From Kitasatospora sp. MAA4 (lineage in GTDB: Bacteria; Actinomycetota; Actinomycetes; Streptomycetales; Streptomycetaceae), in the NCBI RefSeq assembly GCF_029893355.1, contig NZ_JARZAI010000005.1:301628-365627 (forward strand): a stretch of DNA of 64,000 nt, given 5' to 3'. Below the pieces are notes generated by a model. It made no database searches and was not told the DNA's origin. It was given only the letters and a program-made list of their open reading frames with translations. Positions within the stretch are counted from its first letter, which is position 1. Each line of letters starts with the position of its first letter. Positions 1-9,494 of the stretch are shown piece by piece. The position numbers and the translations under genes are program-made.

Positions 1-762
1 AGCTTCGGGACCACCCGCGTCTACCGGACCGGCCCGCAGAGCGGCGAGCCGATCGTGCTGCTGCCCGGCTCGGGCGGCAACGCGCTGATGTGGCACCGGT
101 ACGTCGACGTGCTGGCTCAGCACCATCCGGTCATCGCCGTCGATCCGATCGGTGAGCCCGGTGCGAGCGTGCAGACGGCCCCGATCAGCGACGGCCGGGA
201 CGGCGCCGCCTGGCTCGACGACGTCCTGGAAGCAGTGGACGCGACGACCGCCCATGTCGTCGGCTGCTCCTACGGCGGCTGGCTGGCGCTCAACCACCAG
301 ATCCACCACCCCGGGCGGACAGCCTCCCTCACCCTGGTGGATCCCGCGGGCTTCGCCGACATCGGCCCGCGCTTCTACGCCTGGCTGATCGCCGGCGGGC
401 TTGCCGCAGCCGCGCCGCGCCCGCTCCGCCCCCGGCTGGCCCGCCTGGTTGGCAACAGCGCGATCCTGGAGAGCGAACTGATGCGCCTGATGCGCGCGTC
501 GATGGGGTTCCGCCGCGCGCTTCCGGTGCCCCCGGTCCTCTCCGACGAGGAACTGCGCCGCGTGCGCGTCCCCGCACTGTTCCTACTCGGGGAGCGCAGC
601 GCCCTGCACGACGCGCGCGAGGTCGCCGAACGCATCGGCAGGCTCGTGCCCTCGGCCCGGGTGGAGATCGTGCCCGGTGCCGGCCACGCGCTGCCGACCG
701 ACCGGCCGGACCTGGTGGCCGACCGCATCCTCCACGCCGTCAGGCAGTGCACCCGGAACTAG
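1..762 (+). CDS. Alpha/beta-fold hydrolase, 5'-truncated by the window edge
   Basis: The frame is open from base 1 (reading SFGTTRVYRTG), so the start lies outside the window and 253 residues are visible. The protein shows the alpha/beta hydrolase pattern: an oxyanion-loop region (LLPGSGGNALMW), a nucleophile elbow GCSYGG with the catalytic serine, an acid in the LLGERSALHD segment, and a C-terminal histidine in GAGHALP. The substrate cannot be read from the sequence; the family includes esterases, haloperoxidase-like enzymes and C-C hydrolases. Its TAG stop shares a CTAG tetranucleotide with the stop of the convergent gene, so there is no intergenic space. Confidence 0.85.
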   Translation, partial: SFGTTRVYRTGPQSGEPIVLLPGSGGNALMWHRYVDVLAQHHPVIAVDPIGEPGASVQTAPISDGRDGAAWLDDVLEAVDATTAHVVGCSYGGWLALNHQIHHPGRTASLTLVDPAGFADIGPRFYAWLIAGGLAAAAPRPLRPRLARLVGNSAILESELMRLMRASMGFRRALPVPPVLSDEELRRVRVPALFLLGERSALHDAREVAERIGRLVPSARVEIVPGAGHALPTDRPDLVADRILHAVRQCTRN

Positions 763-1235
763 GCGCGCCCGCCCGGCAGGGGTGATGCCGCACGCCGAAG
801 GTGGGTCTCCGCGAGGTGGCGGCTGACCTCGGGCGTTCGCGCCGCGAGGACGACGGCCACATGGAGTGCCCCGGTCACGACGACGACGCCGCCGATGACC
901 CACGGCAGGGGTGCCACGTACCCGATCCCGGCCGAGGCGGCCGGGATTCCCATGATCGCCGTCGCCATCGCGAGGCTGCGGATCATCGACTGCGCCTCCG
1001 GATGGCCGCGGTGGAAGCGCAGAGCAGCCTGGGTCCAGAGGACCGTCGGGACCAGGCCGACGACCGTGAGGACCAGGGCGATCACGATCCCCACCTGAGC
1101 GAATCCCTTGCCGAGCCCGTGGGCGGTGGCGATCTGGTCGATGCAGTACCCGATCAGCACCAGCAGCCCCAGCACCACCAGGTACCAGAACGCAACGAAG
1201 AACGTCACCAGCCACCGCGTGACCCGAACAGACAC
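759..1235 (-). CDS. Small four-helix membrane protein, unknown function
   Basis: This encodes 158 residues from a GTG start. About four hydrophobic segments are visible (roughly residues 9-28, 42-62, 85-105 and 108-128), followed by a basic cytoplasmic-type tail. No catalytic motif is recognisable. The gene begins only 7 bases after the hisF stop on the same strand, so it is probably carried on the his transcript as its last gene. Its stop overlaps the stop of the upstream hydrolase. The membrane assignment is good; no function is proposed. Confidence 0.7.
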   Translation of the reverse strand: MSVRVTRWLVTFFVAFWYLVVLGLLVLIGYCIDQIATAHGLGKGFAQVGIVIALVLTVVGLVPTVLWTQAALRFHRGHPEAQSMIRSLAMATAIMGIPAASAGIGYVAPLPWVIGGVVVVTGALHVAVVLAARTPEVSRHLAETHLRRAASPLPGGRA

Positions 1236-1242
1236 CAGCGCG

Positions 1243-2013
1243 CTACCGAACCGGGTGGCCGGCCTCGCGCAGCGCGGCCTTGACCTCGCCGATGCGCAGG
1301 TCGCCGAAGTGGAAGACGGACGCCGCCAGCACCGCGTCCGCGCCGGCCTCCACGGCCGGGGCGAAGTCGGCGAGTTTGCCGGCGCCGCCGGAGGCGATGA
1401 CCGGGATGGAGACCGACTTCCGCACCGCGCGGATCATCTCCAGGTCGTAGCCGTCCTTGGTGCCGTCCGCGTCCATCGAGTTGAGCAGGATCTCCCCGGC
1501 CCCCAACTCGGCTGCGCGGCCCGCCCATTCGACGGCGTCCAGGCCGGTGCCCTGCCGCCCGCCGTGGGTGGTGACCTCGTAGCCGGAGGCGGTCTCGGTG
1601 CCGGGCGGGCAGCGGCGGGCGTCCACCGAGAGCACCAGCACCTGGCGGCCGAAGCGCTGGGCGATCTCGCGGATCAGCTCAGGCCGGGCGATCGCCGCGG
1701 TGTTGACGCCGACCTTGTCGGCGCCGGCCCGCAGCAGCTTGTTGACGTCCTCGACGGCCCGGATGCCGCCGCCCACCGTCAGCGGGATGAAGACCTGCTC
1801 GGCGGTGCGGCGCACCACGTCGTAGGTGGTCTCCCGGGAGCCGGACGAGGCGGTGATGTCGAGGAAGGTCAACTCGTCGGCGCCCTCGGCGTCGTAGAGC
1901 TTGGCCATCTCGACCGGGTCGCCGGCGTCGCGCAGGTTCTGGAAGTTGACGCCCTTGACCACCCGGCCGGCGTCGACGTCCAGGCAGGGGATGACTCGGA
2001 CCGCGAGGGTCAT
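1243..2013 (-). CDS. hisF: Imidazole glycerol phosphate synthase, cyclase subunit HisF
   Basis: HisF is the (beta/alpha)8-barrel cyclase that, with the glutaminase HisH, converts PRFAR plus ammonia to imidazole glycerol phosphate and AICAR in histidine synthesis. The 256 residues match the family length. The catalytic aspartates are visible as Asp12 (VIPCLDVD) and Asp131 (VLSVDAR), with phosphate-binding loops GGGIR and the ASGGAG motif near the C-terminus. The ATG start at 2013 overlaps the stop of the upstream ridA-like gene (ATGA), which supports this start over the longer open frame. It belongs to the hisD-to-hisF operon. Confidence 0.97.
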   Translation of the reverse strand: MTLAVRVIPCLDVDAGRVVKGVNFQNLRDAGDPVEMAKLYDAEGADELTFLDITASSGSRETTYDVVRRTAEQVFIPLTVGGGIRAVEDVNKLLRAGADKVGVNTAAIARPELIREIAQRFGRQVLVLSVDARRCPPGTETASGYEVTTHGGRQGTGLDAVEWAGRAAELGAGEILLNSMDADGTKDGYDLEMIRAVRKSVSIPVIASGGAGKLADFAPAVEAGADAVLAASVFHFGDLRIGEVKAALREAGHPVR

Positions 2014-2441
2014 GTACCAGTACCTTCCAGGGAGTTCGCGAGCCCGACACGGTGGGCGTCGAGTTCGATCTCGACCATCATCCGGGAGTCGATCAGGCCC
2101 TCCACCACGACCATGGTCGCGGCCGGACGGCTGGCGTCGAAGAGCACCTTGTGGGCGCGGCCCACCTCGTCGGCGTCCCGGACGTGGGTGATGTACATCC
2201 GCGTGCGGATCACGTCCGCCGCGGTCAGACCGTACGTGGCCAGGGCGGTGAGGCCGACGCCGAAGGCGGCCAGCGTCTGCCGGTACGGGTCGCCCTCGTG
2301 CTCGATCTTCCCGTCCACCCAGGCCGTGGAGCCGGCCACATGGACGTAGTCGCCGGCTGCGACCGCCCGCGAGTACCCGAACTGCTCCTCCCAGGGGGAG
2401 AATCCGGCGACCCGGCCACGTACGATCCGAGGATCTGTCAC
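2010..2441 (-). CDS. RidA/YjgF-family protein embedded in the his operon
   Basis: This 143-residue protein resembles the RidA (YjgF/YER057c/UK114) family, which includes enamine/imine deaminases that detoxify reactive intermediates of PLP enzymes. Visible family-type features are HVAGSTAW, a [22 protein letters not shown] segment read in pieces, and a C-terminal arginine-containing core (DSRMMVEIE). The GTG start overlaps the hisA stop (GTGA) and its stop overlaps the hisF start (ATGA), so it is translationally coupled on both sides. Its place beside PLP-dependent hisC makes an imine-scavenging role plausible, but that is inference. Confidence 0.88.
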   Translation of the reverse strand: MTDPRIVRGRVAGFSPWEEQFGYSRAVAAGDYVHVAGSTAWVDGKIEHEGDPYRQTLAAFGVGLTALATYGLTAADVIRTRMYITHVRDADEVGRAHKVLFDASRPAATMVVVEGLIDSRMMVEIELDAHRVGLANSLEGTGT

Positions 2442-3169
2442 GACATGGCCTCCAGGGCCTCTTCGAGGGTGAACTTCTGCTCGTAGAGGGCCTTGCCCAC
2501 AATCGAACCCTCGACACCTTCCGGCACCAGGGTGGCGATGGCCCGCAGGTCGTCGAGCGAGGAGACCCCGCCCGAGGCGACCACGGGACGGTCGGTGGCG
2601 GCGCAGACGTCGCGCAGCAGCTGGAGGTTGGGGCCGGTCAGGGTGCCGTCCCGGTTGACGTCGGTGACGACGTAGCGGGCGCAGCCCTCGGAGTCGAGCC
2701 GGGCCAGCACCTCGAAGAGGTCGCCGCCGTCGCGGGTCCAGCCGCGGCCGCGCAGGGTGGTGCCGACCACGTCCAGGCCGACCGCGATCTGCTCGCCGTG
2801 CTCGGCGATCACCTTGGCGACCCACTCGGGGCTCTCCAGCGCGGCGGTGCCGAGGTTGACCCGGGTGCAGCCGGTGGCCAGCGCGGCGGCGAGCGACTCG
2901 TCGTCGCGGATGCCGCCGGAGAGCTCGACCTTGATGTCGAGTCGGCCGGTGACCTCGCGCAGCAGGTCGCGGTTGCTGCCGGTGCCGAAGGCGGCGTCCA
3001 GGTCGACCAAGTGCAGCCACTCGGCGCCGGCGTTCTGCCAGGCGAGGGCGGCGGCGAGCGGCTCGCCGAAGGAGGTCTCGGTGCCGGAGGCGCCCTTGAC
3101 CAGGCGCACGGCCTGGCCGTCCCGGACGTCGACGGCGGGCAGCAGTTCAAGGCGGCTCGGGCGGCTCAT
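2438..3169 (-). CDS. priA: Phosphoribosyl isomerase A (bifunctional HisA/TrpF, PriA type)
   Basis: This 243-residue (beta/alpha)8-barrel isomerase catalyses the ProFAR to PRFAR Amadori rearrangement in histidine synthesis. In streptomycetes, which usually lack a separate trpF, the same enzyme also isomerises phosphoribosyl anthranilate for tryptophan synthesis; that dual role is family knowledge. The catalytic aspartates are Asp14 (PAVDVRDG) and Asp133 (VGLDV), and the phosphate loop ELSGGIRDD is present. A GGAAAG Shine-Dalgarno lies 9 bases before the ATG at 3169, preferred over an in-frame ATG at 3190 that overlaps the hisH stop. Confidence 0.95.
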   Translation of the reverse strand: MSRPSRLELLPAVDVRDGQAVRLVKGASGTETSFGEPLAAALAWQNAGAEWLHLVDLDAAFGTGSNRDLLREVTGRLDIKVELSGGIRDDESLAAALATGCTRVNLGTAALESPEWVAKVIAEHGEQIAVGLDVVGTTLRGRGWTRDGGDLFEVLARLDSEGCARYVVTDVNRDGTLTGPNLQLLRDVCAATDRPVVASGGVSSLDDLRAIATLVPEGVEGSIVGKALYEQKFTLEEALEAMS

Positions 3170-3189
3170 GGCAGGCAACTTTCCAGACA

Positions 3190-3825
3190 TCAGAGGGTGT
3201 TGACCCAGTTGGTCAGCAGGGTGGCGCCGGCGTCGCCGGACTTCTCGGGGTGGAACTGGGTGGCCCACAGCGGGCCGTTCTCGACGGCCGCGACGAACGG
3301 CTGCCCATGCGTGGCCCAGGTGACGAGCGGGGCGTGCAGCCGCTCGTTGTTGGACTCCAGCTCCCAGTGGCGCACGCCGTAGGAGTGCACGAAGTAGAAC
3401 CGGGTCTCCGGGTCCATGCCGGCGAAGAGCCGGCTGCCCTCGGGCGCGGAGACGGTGTTCCAGCCCATGTGCGGGACGATCGGCGCGTCCAGCGGCTCGA
3501 CGGTGCCGGGCCACTCGTCGCAGCCCGCCGTCTCGACGCCGTGCTCGACGCCGCGCTCGAACAGGATCTGCATCCCGACGCAGATGCCGAGCACCGGACG
3601 GCCGCCGGCCAGCCGCCGTCCGATGATCTGCTCGCCGCGCACGGCCCGCAGGCCGCGCATGCACGCCTCGAAGGCGCCGACGCCGGGGACCAGCAGGCCG
3701 TCCGCGTCCAGCGCCTGCTGGAAGTCGGAGGTCACCGTCACCGTCGCGCCGGTGCGCTCGACCGCGCGCTGGGCCGAGCGCAGGTTTCCGGACCCGTAGT
3801 CGAAGACGACCACATTCTTGCCCAT
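3190..3825 (-). CDS. hisH: Imidazole glycerol phosphate synthase, glutamine amidotransferase subunit HisH
   Basis: HisH is the class I glutaminase that feeds ammonia to HisF. The 211-residue protein has the full catalytic triad: Cys82 in GICVGMQ, His192 and Glu194 in TQFHPEKSG. The start is the ATG giving [14 protein letters not shown], with GGGAG 9 bases upstream; an in-frame TTG three codons earlier has worse spacing. It lies between the 49-residue membrane protein and hisA and overlaps the longer hisA reading frame by one base. Confidence 0.96.
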   Translation of the reverse strand: MGKNVVVFDYGSGNLRSAQRAVERTGATVTVTSDFQQALDADGLLVPGVGAFEACMRGLRAVRGEQIIGRRLAGGRPVLGICVGMQILFERGVEHGVETAGCDEWPGTVEPLDAPIVPHMGWNTVSAPEGSRLFAGMDPETRFYFVHSYGVRHWELESNNERLHAPLVTWATHGQPFVAAVENGPLWATQFHPEKSGDAGATLLTNWVNTL

Positions 3826-3844
3826 AGCAGTCAACTCCCTTGAG

Positions 3845-3994
3845 CTAGAGGCGCATCAGGCCGGCGGCCAGGCAGAGCACCGAACCGATCGCGAGTACCG
3901 CGGTGACGCCCTTGGGCAGCTTCTGCTTCCAGAAGGAGTACACGCCGGCGCCCAGGAAGAGCCCGCCGGCGATCAGGATCGTGGAGCTGGTCAC
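3845..3994 (-). CDS. 49-residue membrane protein of the his operon
   Basis: A GTG start overlaps the hisB stop (GTGA), and the gene stops 19 bases before hisH, so it sits squarely inside the operon. The peptide has two hydrophobic segments ([15 protein letters not shown] and [17 protein letters not shown]) joined by a basic turn, WKQKLPKG, indicating a two-helix membrane hairpin. It is too short for any recognisable domain. The operon position and coupled start argue that it is translated. No role in histidine synthesis is known to me. Confidence 0.75.
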   Translation of the reverse strand: MTSSTILIAGGLFLGAGVYSFWKQKLPKGVTAVLAIGSVLCLAAGLMRL

Positions 3995-4584
3995 AGTGCG
4001 CCCTTGGTCGAGGGGAGGATGCCGGCCGCGCGCGGGTCGAACTCCGCGGCGTAGCGCAGCGCCCGGGCGAGCGCCTTGAACTGGCACTCCACGATGTGGT
4101 GCGCGTTGCGCCCGTACGGGACGTGCACGTGCAGTGCTATCTGCGCCTGCGCCACGAAGGACTCCAGGATGTGCCGGGTCATCGTGGTGTCGTAGCTGCC
4201 GATCATCGGCGCCATCGACTCCGGCTCGGTGTGCACCAGGTACGGGCGGCCGGAGAGGTCCACGGTGACCTGGGCGAGCGACTCGTCCAGCGGCACGGTG
4301 CAGTTGCCGAAGCGGTAGATCCCGACCTTGTCGCCGAGCGCCTGCTTGAACGCGGCCCCCAGCGCGAGGGCGGTGTCCTCGATGGTGTGGTGGGTGTCGA
4401 TGTGCAGGTCGCCCTCGGTCTTGACGGTGAGGTCGAAGAGCCCGTGGCGGCCCAGCTGGTCGAGCATGTGGTCGTAGAACCCCACGCCCGTGGAGATGTC
4501 GGTCCGGCCGGTGCCGTCGAGATCGATCTCGACCAGGACCGACGTCTCCTTGGTGGTGCGCTCGATGCGCCCGATGCGGGACAT
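3991..4584 (-). CDS. hisB: Imidazoleglycerol-phosphate dehydratase
   Basis: HisB dehydrates imidazole glycerol phosphate to imidazole acetol phosphate. The 197 residues match the monofunctional dehydratase, with no histidinol-phosphatase domain fused. The metal-binding signatures are visible: FYDHMLDQLGRHG, DLHIDTHHTIEDTA and NAHHIVECQFKALARAL, which supply the histidine and glutamate ligands of the di-manganese sites. It lies 6 bases downstream of hisC and overlaps the 49-residue gene. Confidence 0.97.
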   Translation of the reverse strand: MSRIGRIERTTKETSVLVEIDLDGTGRTDISTGVGFYDHMLDQLGRHGLFDLTVKTEGDLHIDTHHTIEDTALALGAAFKQALGDKVGIYRFGNCTVPLDESLAQVTVDLSGRPYLVHTEPESMAPMIGSYDTTMTRHILESFVAQAQIALHVHVPYGRNAHHIVECQFKALARALRYAAEFDPRAAGILPSTKGAL

Positions 4585-4590
4585 AGGGGG

Positions 4591-5688
4591 TTACAGCTCC
4601 TTGATCACAGTGGTGACGGCGTCCAGGAAGGCGTCGTTCTCGGCGGGCGTACCGGCGGTGACCCGCAGCCGCCCGGGGACGCCGTTGTCGCGGATCAGGA
4701 CGCCGCGGTCGAGGATCGCCTGCCAGACGGCGTGGGTGTCCTCGAAGGTCCCGAACTGGATGAAGTTCGAGTCGGAGTCGGTGACCTCCAGGCCGAGCGC
4801 GCGCAGCGCCCCGACCACCCGGTCGCGCTCGCCCTTGAGCAGTTCGACGTACCCGAGCAGGGTGTCGGTGTGCTCCAGACACGCCAGCGCGGTGGCCTGG
4901 GTGACGGCCGACAGGTGGTACGGCAGCCGGACCAGCTGCACCGCGTCCACCACCGCCCGGTCGGCGGACAGGTAGCCCAGCCGCAGGCCGGCCGCGCCGA
5001 AGGCCTTGGACATCGTCCGGGTGACCACCATGAACGGGCGCTCGGCCAGCAGCGGCAGCAGCGAGTCGCGGTGCGAGAACTCGACGTACGCCTCGTCCAC
5101 GATGACCATCGTCGGCTTGACGGCCTGCGCGGCGTCGTAGAGCGCGCGCACGGTGTCGGCCTCGACGGCGGTACCGGTCGGGTTGTTCGGCGAGCAGACG
5201 AAGAGCACGTCCGGGCGGTGCTCGGCCAGCGCGGCGATCGCCGCGTCCAGGTCGATGGTGAAGTCCGCCCGGCGCGGCCCGGCGATCCAGCGGGTGCCGG
5301 TGCCGCGCGAGATCAGCTCGTGCATCTGGTACGAGGGCTCGAAGCCGAGCGCGGTGCGGCCGGGGCCGCCGAAGGTCTGCAGCAGCTGCTGGATGACCTC
5401 GTTGGAGCCGTTCGCCGCCCAGACCTGCTCGCGCGAGCGGGCGAAGCCGGTGGTGCGGGTGAGGTACGCGGCCAGTCCCTCGCGCAGCTCGACGGCGTCC
5501 CGGTCGGGGTAGCGGTTGAGGTTGCGGGCGGCCTCGGCGACCCGCTCCACGATCCGGGCGACCAGCGGCTCGGGCAGCTGAAACGGGTTCTCGTTGGTGT
5601 TCAGCTGGACGGGGACGTCCAGCTGCGGGGCGCCGTAGGGCGACTGTCCGCGCAGTTCGTCGCGGACCGGGAGATCGTCGATGTTCAA
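4591..5688 (-). CDS. hisC: Histidinol-phosphate aminotransferase
   Basis: HisC is a PLP enzyme of fold type I that transaminates imidazole acetol phosphate with glutamate. The protein is 365 residues. Visible features are LNTNENP near the N-terminus, CSPNNPTG, the VDEAYVEF segment holding the PLP-ring aspartate, and the Schiff-base lysine in [14 protein letters not shown]. The start is a TTG ([15 protein letters not shown]) overlapping the hisD TGA as TTGA. This fits the homologues' N-terminus, and no ATG or GTG is suitably placed nearby. Confidence 0.95.
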   Translation of the reverse strand: MNIDDLPVRDELRGQSPYGAPQLDVPVQLNTNENPFQLPEPLVARIVERVAEAARNLNRYPDRDAVELREGLAAYLTRTTGFARSREQVWAANGSNEVIQQLLQTFGGPGRTALGFEPSYQMHELISRGTGTRWIAGPRRADFTIDLDAAIAALAEHRPDVLFVCSPNNPTGTAVEADTVRALYDAAQAVKPTMVIVDEAYVEFSHRDSLLPLLAERPFMVVTRTMSKAFGAAGLRLGYLSADRAVVDAVQLVRLPYHLSAVTQATALACLEHTDTLLGYVELLKGERDRVVGALRALGLEVTDSDSNFIQFGTFEDTHAVWQAILDRGVLIRDNGVPGRLRVTAGTPAENDAFLDAVTTVIKEL

Positions 5689-6992
5689 GAGCCGGGAACC
5701 GTCCAGTCGAAGCGGGCGCGGATGGCGTCGCCGTGACCGGGCAGGTCTTCGGCGTTCGCGAGGTTCACCACGTGCGCGGCGACGTCCGCCAGCGCCTCGC
5801 GGCTGTAGTCGATCACGTGGATGCCGCGCAGGAAAGACTGCACCGACAGGCCGGACGAGTGACAGGCGCAGCCGCCGGTGGGCAGCACGTGGTTGGAGCC
5901 GGCCACGTAGTCGCCCAGCGAGACCGGCGCGTACGGGCCGATGAAGACGGCGCCCGCGTTGCGCACCCTGGCGGCCACGGCGTGCGCGTCCCGGGTCTGG
6001 ATCTCCAGGTGCTCGGCGGCGTAGGCGTTGACCACGGCCAGGCCCTGCTCGACGTCGTCCACCAGCACGATGCCGGACTGCCGGCCGGTGAGTGCCTCGG
6101 TGACCCGCTCGCGGTGCTTGGTGTCCGCCACCTGCACGGCCAGCTCGGCCTCCACCGCGTCGGCCAGCGCCAGCGAGTCGGTGACCAGCACGGAGGCGGC
6201 CATCGGGTCGTGCTCGGCCTGGCTGATCAGGTCGGCGGCGACCTCGCGCGGCGAGGCGCTGTCGTCCGCCAGGACGGCGATCTCGGTCGGACCGGCCTCG
6301 GCGTCGATCCCGATCCGGCCCTTGAGCAGGCGCTTGGCAGCGGCCACGTAGATGTTGCCCGGGCCGGTCACCAGGTTGACGGGGGCGCACTCGGCGGTGC
6401 CGTAGGCGAACATCGCGATCGCCTGCGCGCCGCCGACCGAGTACACCTCGGTGACGCCCAGCAGCGCGCAGGCCGCCAGGATCGCCGGGTGGACCCGGCC
6501 ACCGAAGTCCTTCTGCGGAGGCGAGGTGACCGCGATGCCCTGGACGCCGGCCTCCTGGGCGGGCACCACGTTCATCACCACGGAGGACGGGTAGACGGCC
6601 AGCCCGCCCGGCACGTACAGGCCGACCCGGTCCACCGGCACCCAGCGCTCGGTCACCGTGCCGCCCGGCACCACCTGGGTGGTGTGGTCGGTACGGCGCT
6701 GCGCGCGGTGCACCAGGCGGGCCCGGCGGATCGACTCCTCCAGAGCAGCCCGCACCTTCGGGTCCAGCGTCTCCAGGGCGGCGGTGATCTCCGCCTCGGG
6801 CACCCGGGTGGTGGTGAGCGTCACACCGTCGAAGCGCTCGGTGATCTCGATCAGCGCCGTGACCCCGCGATGGCGTACGTCCTCGCAGATCGGCCGCACC
6901 TTCTCCAGGGCGGCTTCCACGTCGAACTCGGCACGGGGCAGCAGGTCGCGCGGGTCACCGATGGAGCCGCGCAGGTCGATTCGAGAGATCAC
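5685..6992 (-). CDS. hisD: Histidinol dehydrogenase
   Basis: HisD is the zinc-dependent, NAD-linked enzyme that oxidises L-histidinol to L-histidine in two steps. The 435 residues match the family. Family regions seen include the [13 protein letters not shown] segment, [20 protein letters not shown], and [10 protein letters not shown] followed by the glycine-rich C-terminal part. It is the first gene of the operon. The GTG start lies 6 bases after a TACACT -10-like hexamer on the minus strand, suggesting a leaderless transcript. Confidence 0.96.
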   Translation of the reverse strand: MISRIDLRGSIGDPRDLLPRAEFDVEAALEKVRPICEDVRHRGVTALIEITERFDGVTLTTTRVPEAEITAALETLDPKVRAALEESIRRARLVHRAQRRTDHTTQVVPGGTVTERWVPVDRVGLYVPGGLAVYPSSVVMNVVPAQEAGVQGIAVTSPPQKDFGGRVHPAILAACALLGVTEVYSVGGAQAIAMFAYGTAECAPVNLVTGPGNIYVAAAKRLLKGRIGIDAEAGPTEIAVLADDSASPREVAADLISQAEHDPMAASVLVTDSLALADAVEAELAVQVADTKHRERVTEALTGRQSGIVLVDDVEQGLAVVNAYAAEHLEIQTRDAHAVAARVRNAGAVFIGPYAPVSLGDYVAGSNHVLPTGGCACHSSGLSVQSFLRGIHVIDYSREALADVAAHVVNLANAEDLPGHGDAIRARFDWTVPGS

Positions 6993-7004
6993 GGGTCAAG
7001 TGTA
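6993..7004 (-). promoter_or_regulatory. Putative leaderless promoter of the his operon
   Basis: On the minus strand TACACT (7004-6999) is followed by 6 bases and then the hisD GTG. This spacing puts the transcription start at or next to the start codon. No convincing -35 hexamer is visible. The opposite strand carries the promoter region for the divergent gene at 7123. Confidence 0.4.
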
Positions 7005-7122
7005 AGGAGTGGCCGGAACCGTCGGCCCCGCATTTCACTCCGTGATACGACTGCCGAGACGGGAAGGCCTACAGGGGGGCCGGCGCCGAGACCGGAACCG
7101 TCGTCACCAGCAGGGGGAGACA

Positions 7123-8691
7123 GTGCAGCACGCGCCGCGCGACTGGAGTCCGATCGAGAAGGGCCTCTGGGCGGCCTTCCGGGAGGGCCGGGTCTACGAC
7201 CTGCAGTCCGCCGACCCGGCCGAGAACGACCCGGCCGACGCCACCCCCTGGGGGGCCGAGCGGATCATCCGGGCCTCCGTGCTGGCCCGGCTGCTGCTCG
7301 CGGGGCCCGCCGCGATACCGGGCTCGGTGCGCGCCCTCAAGCTCACCGGCGCGCTGATCACCGGGCGGCTCGACCTGGCGGGCGGCCGGATCGAGGACTT
7401 CATCGACGTCCGCGGCTGCCGCTTCGACACCAACGTGCTGCTCTCCGAGGCCCGCGCCGGGACGATCCGCTTCGACGGCTGCTGGTTCCCCCGGGTGGAC
7501 GCCTCGCGCCTGGCCACCTCCGGCGACCTGGTCTTCGCCCGCTGCGTGGTGGCCGCCGGGCTGCGGCTCACCGACGCCCAGATCGGCACCGACCTGATCG
7601 TCAACCACCTGCTGGTCGGCAGCGACATGTACGGCCTCTCGTTCTCGGCCGACGGCCTCACGGTGAGCCAGGACTTCGAGGCCGACCGCGTGGTCAGCTA
7701 CGGCGAGTTCAGCCTGCGCAGCGCCCGGGTCGGCGGCCGGCTCTCGCTGCGCGGCGCCGAGCTGCGCGCCCTGCGCGGGCAGCGCGACTGCCTCAACGCC
7801 CCCCGGCTCTCGGTGGGCAACACCTTCTACCTGAGCGGCTGGCTGCCCGGCAGCCAGCTCGGCCAGATGTACGGCACCGGCTACGGCGAGGCGGTGCCGA
7901 CCGGTGGCGACAGCATCCCGTTCCACGCCTGGGGCGGGGTGCGGCTGAACGACAGCCGGTTCGAGAGCGCCTGCCTGATCGTCGGCGCCGAGTTCCACCT
8001 CGGGCCCGGCCGCGAGCTCTCGCTGCGCCGGATCCAGACCCCCGAGCTGCGGGTCACCTGCCCGGTCGCGCCGAGCGGGCACGTCTCGCTCTCCCGCGCC
8101 CGGGTCGGCAACCTGGTCGACATCCCGGGGGCCTGGCCGACCGGCGACCTGGGGCTGACCGGCTTCGTCTACGAGTCGCTGCGCCCGGCCGGCCCGTTCA
8201 CCGTGCACCAGCGGATCGCCTGGCTGGACGGCGCGCTGAGCGAGTTCCAGCCAGAGCCGTACGAACAGCTGGCCGCCGCCCTGCGCCGGGACGGCTCCGA
8301 CGAGGACGCCCGCGAGGTGCTCTACGCCAAGCAGCGCCGCCGCCGGCAGACCCAGTCGCTGCCGGGTCGGATCTGGGGCCGGCTGCAGGACGTCACGGTC
8401 GGCTACGGCTACCGGCCCGGCCGCGCCGCGCTCTGGCTGGTCGCCGCCTGGGCGCTCGGCACGCTCTACTTCCAGCTGCACAAGCCGTCGCCGCTCAAGG
8501 CCGACGAGATCCCGCACTGGAACGCCGCGCTGTACACGCTGAGCAAGGTGCTGCCGATCGTCGACCTCGGCCAGGACGGCTGGAACCCGGGCGGCGCCGG
8601 GCAGTTGGTGAGCGCGACCCTGGTGCTCACCGGCTGGGTGCTGGCCACCACGGCCGCTGCGGGCGCCAGTCGGCTGCTCCAGCGCGGCTGA
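7123..8691 (+). CDS. Beta-helix-like repeat protein with C-terminal membrane segments
   Basis: This 522-residue protein starts at a GTG with a GGGGGAGA Shine-Dalgarno; the longer in-frame opening at 7009 lacks one. Residues ~60-360 are short repeating strand-turn units of about 20 residues (for example LKLTGALITGRLDLAGG, then IRFDGCWFP, LVFARCVV), the pattern of a parallel beta-helix related to pentapeptide-repeat or bactofilin folds. A basic linker (KQRRRRQTQ) precedes two hydrophobic helices near residues ~427-447 and ~488-515. No enzymatic motif is visible. Streptomycete homologues are sometimes called oxidoreductases, which this sequence does not support. Confidence 0.7.
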   Translation: MQHAPRDWSPIEKGLWAAFREGRVYDLQSADPAENDPADATPWGAERIIRASVLARLLLAGPAAIPGSVRALKLTGALITGRLDLAGGRIEDFIDVRGCRFDTNVLLSEARAGTIRFDGCWFPRVDASRLATSGDLVFARCVVAAGLRLTDAQIGTDLIVNHLLVGSDMYGLSFSADGLTVSQDFEADRVVSYGEFSLRSARVGGRLSLRGAELRALRGQRDCLNAPRLSVGNTFYLSGWLPGSQLGQMYGTGYGEAVPTGGDSIPFHAWGGVRLNDSRFESACLIVGAEFHLGPGRELSLRRIQTPELRVTCPVAPSGHVSLSRARVGNLVDIPGAWPTGDLGLTGFVYESLRPAGPFTVHQRIAWLDGALSEFQPEPYEQLAAALRRDGSDEDAREVLYAKQRRRRQTQSLPGRIWGRLQDVTVGYGYRPGRAALWLVAAWALGTLYFQLHKPSPLKADEIPHWNAALYTLSKVLPIVDLGQDGWNPGGAGQLVSATLVLTGWVLATTAAAGASRLLQRG

Positions 8692-8743
8692 CCGGCCGGC
8701 TACCCGCCGCAAAAGCGCGGCGCGCGGGAGGCCCCGGGCCAAC

Positions 8744-8756
8744 TACGCTGTGCGCC
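8744..8756 (+). promoter_or_regulatory. Putative leaderless promoter for the Lon-N-domain gene
   Basis: TACGCT at 8744-8749 is followed by 7 bases and the GTG at 8757. No Shine-Dalgarno is present between them, so a leaderless transcript is likely. Confidence 0.4.
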
Positions 8757-9485
8757 GTGACAGAACGGCTCCCGATCTTCCCGCTCAACACGGTGCTCTA
8801 CCCCGGTCTCGTGCTGCCCCTGCACGTCTTCGAGGAACGCTACCGACGGCTGGTCGCCGATCTGGTCGCCCAACCCGAGGACCGGCCACGGCGGTTCGGG
8901 GTGCTGGCCATCAAGGACGGCCGCGAGGTCGCCCCGGTCGGCGAGAGCGAGGAGCCGGCCGGACCGCTGAGCGGCCTGGGCACCGCCACCGGCAACCCGC
9001 TGGAGGCGCTGCACCACATCGGCTGCGTGGCGGAGATCGCCTCGGTGGAGCCGCAGCCGGACGGCGGCTACGAGCTGCTGATCACCGGGACCACCCGGTT
9101 CCGGCTGCGCTCGATGGAGACCGGCGGCGCCTACCTGGTCGGCGAGGCCGAGCTGGTCGAGGAGGAACCCGGCGACGGCGCGGGCACCCTGGCCGGCGGC
9201 GTCGAACGGGCCTTCCGGGCCTACCAGAAGCGGCTGGCGGGCGCCCGCAAGGCCAGCCTGAGCGGGGAGCAGGAGCTGCCGGACGACCCGCAGGTGCTCT
9301 CCTACCTGGTGGCGGCCGCCTCGGTGCTGGACGTCCCGACCCGCCAGCAGCTGCTGGCCTGCCCGGACACCGCGAGCCGGCTGACCGCCGAGCTTGAGCT
9401 GCTGCGCCGCGAGACCGCGCTGCTCGCCTGGCTCCCGTCCCTTCCGGCCGCCGACCTGACCCGCCAGGCGTTCAGCCCCAACTAG
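8757..9485 (+). CDS. LON peptidase substrate-binding (N-terminal) domain protein
   Basis: This 242-residue protein begins VTERLPIFPLNTVLYPGLVLPLHVFEER in consecutive short blocks, the hallmark of the Lon N-terminal (PUA-like) domain. It continues with FGVLAI, GCVAEI and ITGTTRFRL strands and a helical C-terminal half. No AAA+ or Ser-Lys protease domain follows, so it is a stand-alone substrate- or protein-binding module of the kind common in actinobacteria. It has no visible Shine-Dalgarno and a -10 element 7 bases upstream. It is 9 bases upstream of the YbaK-like gene and probably cotranscribed. Confidence 0.88.
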   Translation: MTERLPIFPLNTVLYPGLVLPLHVFEERYRRLVADLVAQPEDRPRRFGVLAIKDGREVAPVGESEEPAGPLSGLGTATGNPLEALHHIGCVAEIASVEPQPDGGYELLITGTTRFRLRSMETGGAYLVGEAELVEEEPGDGAGTLAGGVERAFRAYQKRLAGARKASLSGEQELPDDPQVLSYLVAAASVLDVPTRQQLLACPDTASRLTAELELLRRETALLAWLPSLPAADLTRQAFSPN

Positions 9486-9494
9486 GAGCCCTCG

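Noticed and set aside
5733..8756. Plus-strand open frame upstream of the Lon-N-domain gene, running through hisD and the beta-helix gene
   Set aside because: Only the part from 8757 encodes a recognisable domain. The rest is the complement or alternate frame of known genes.
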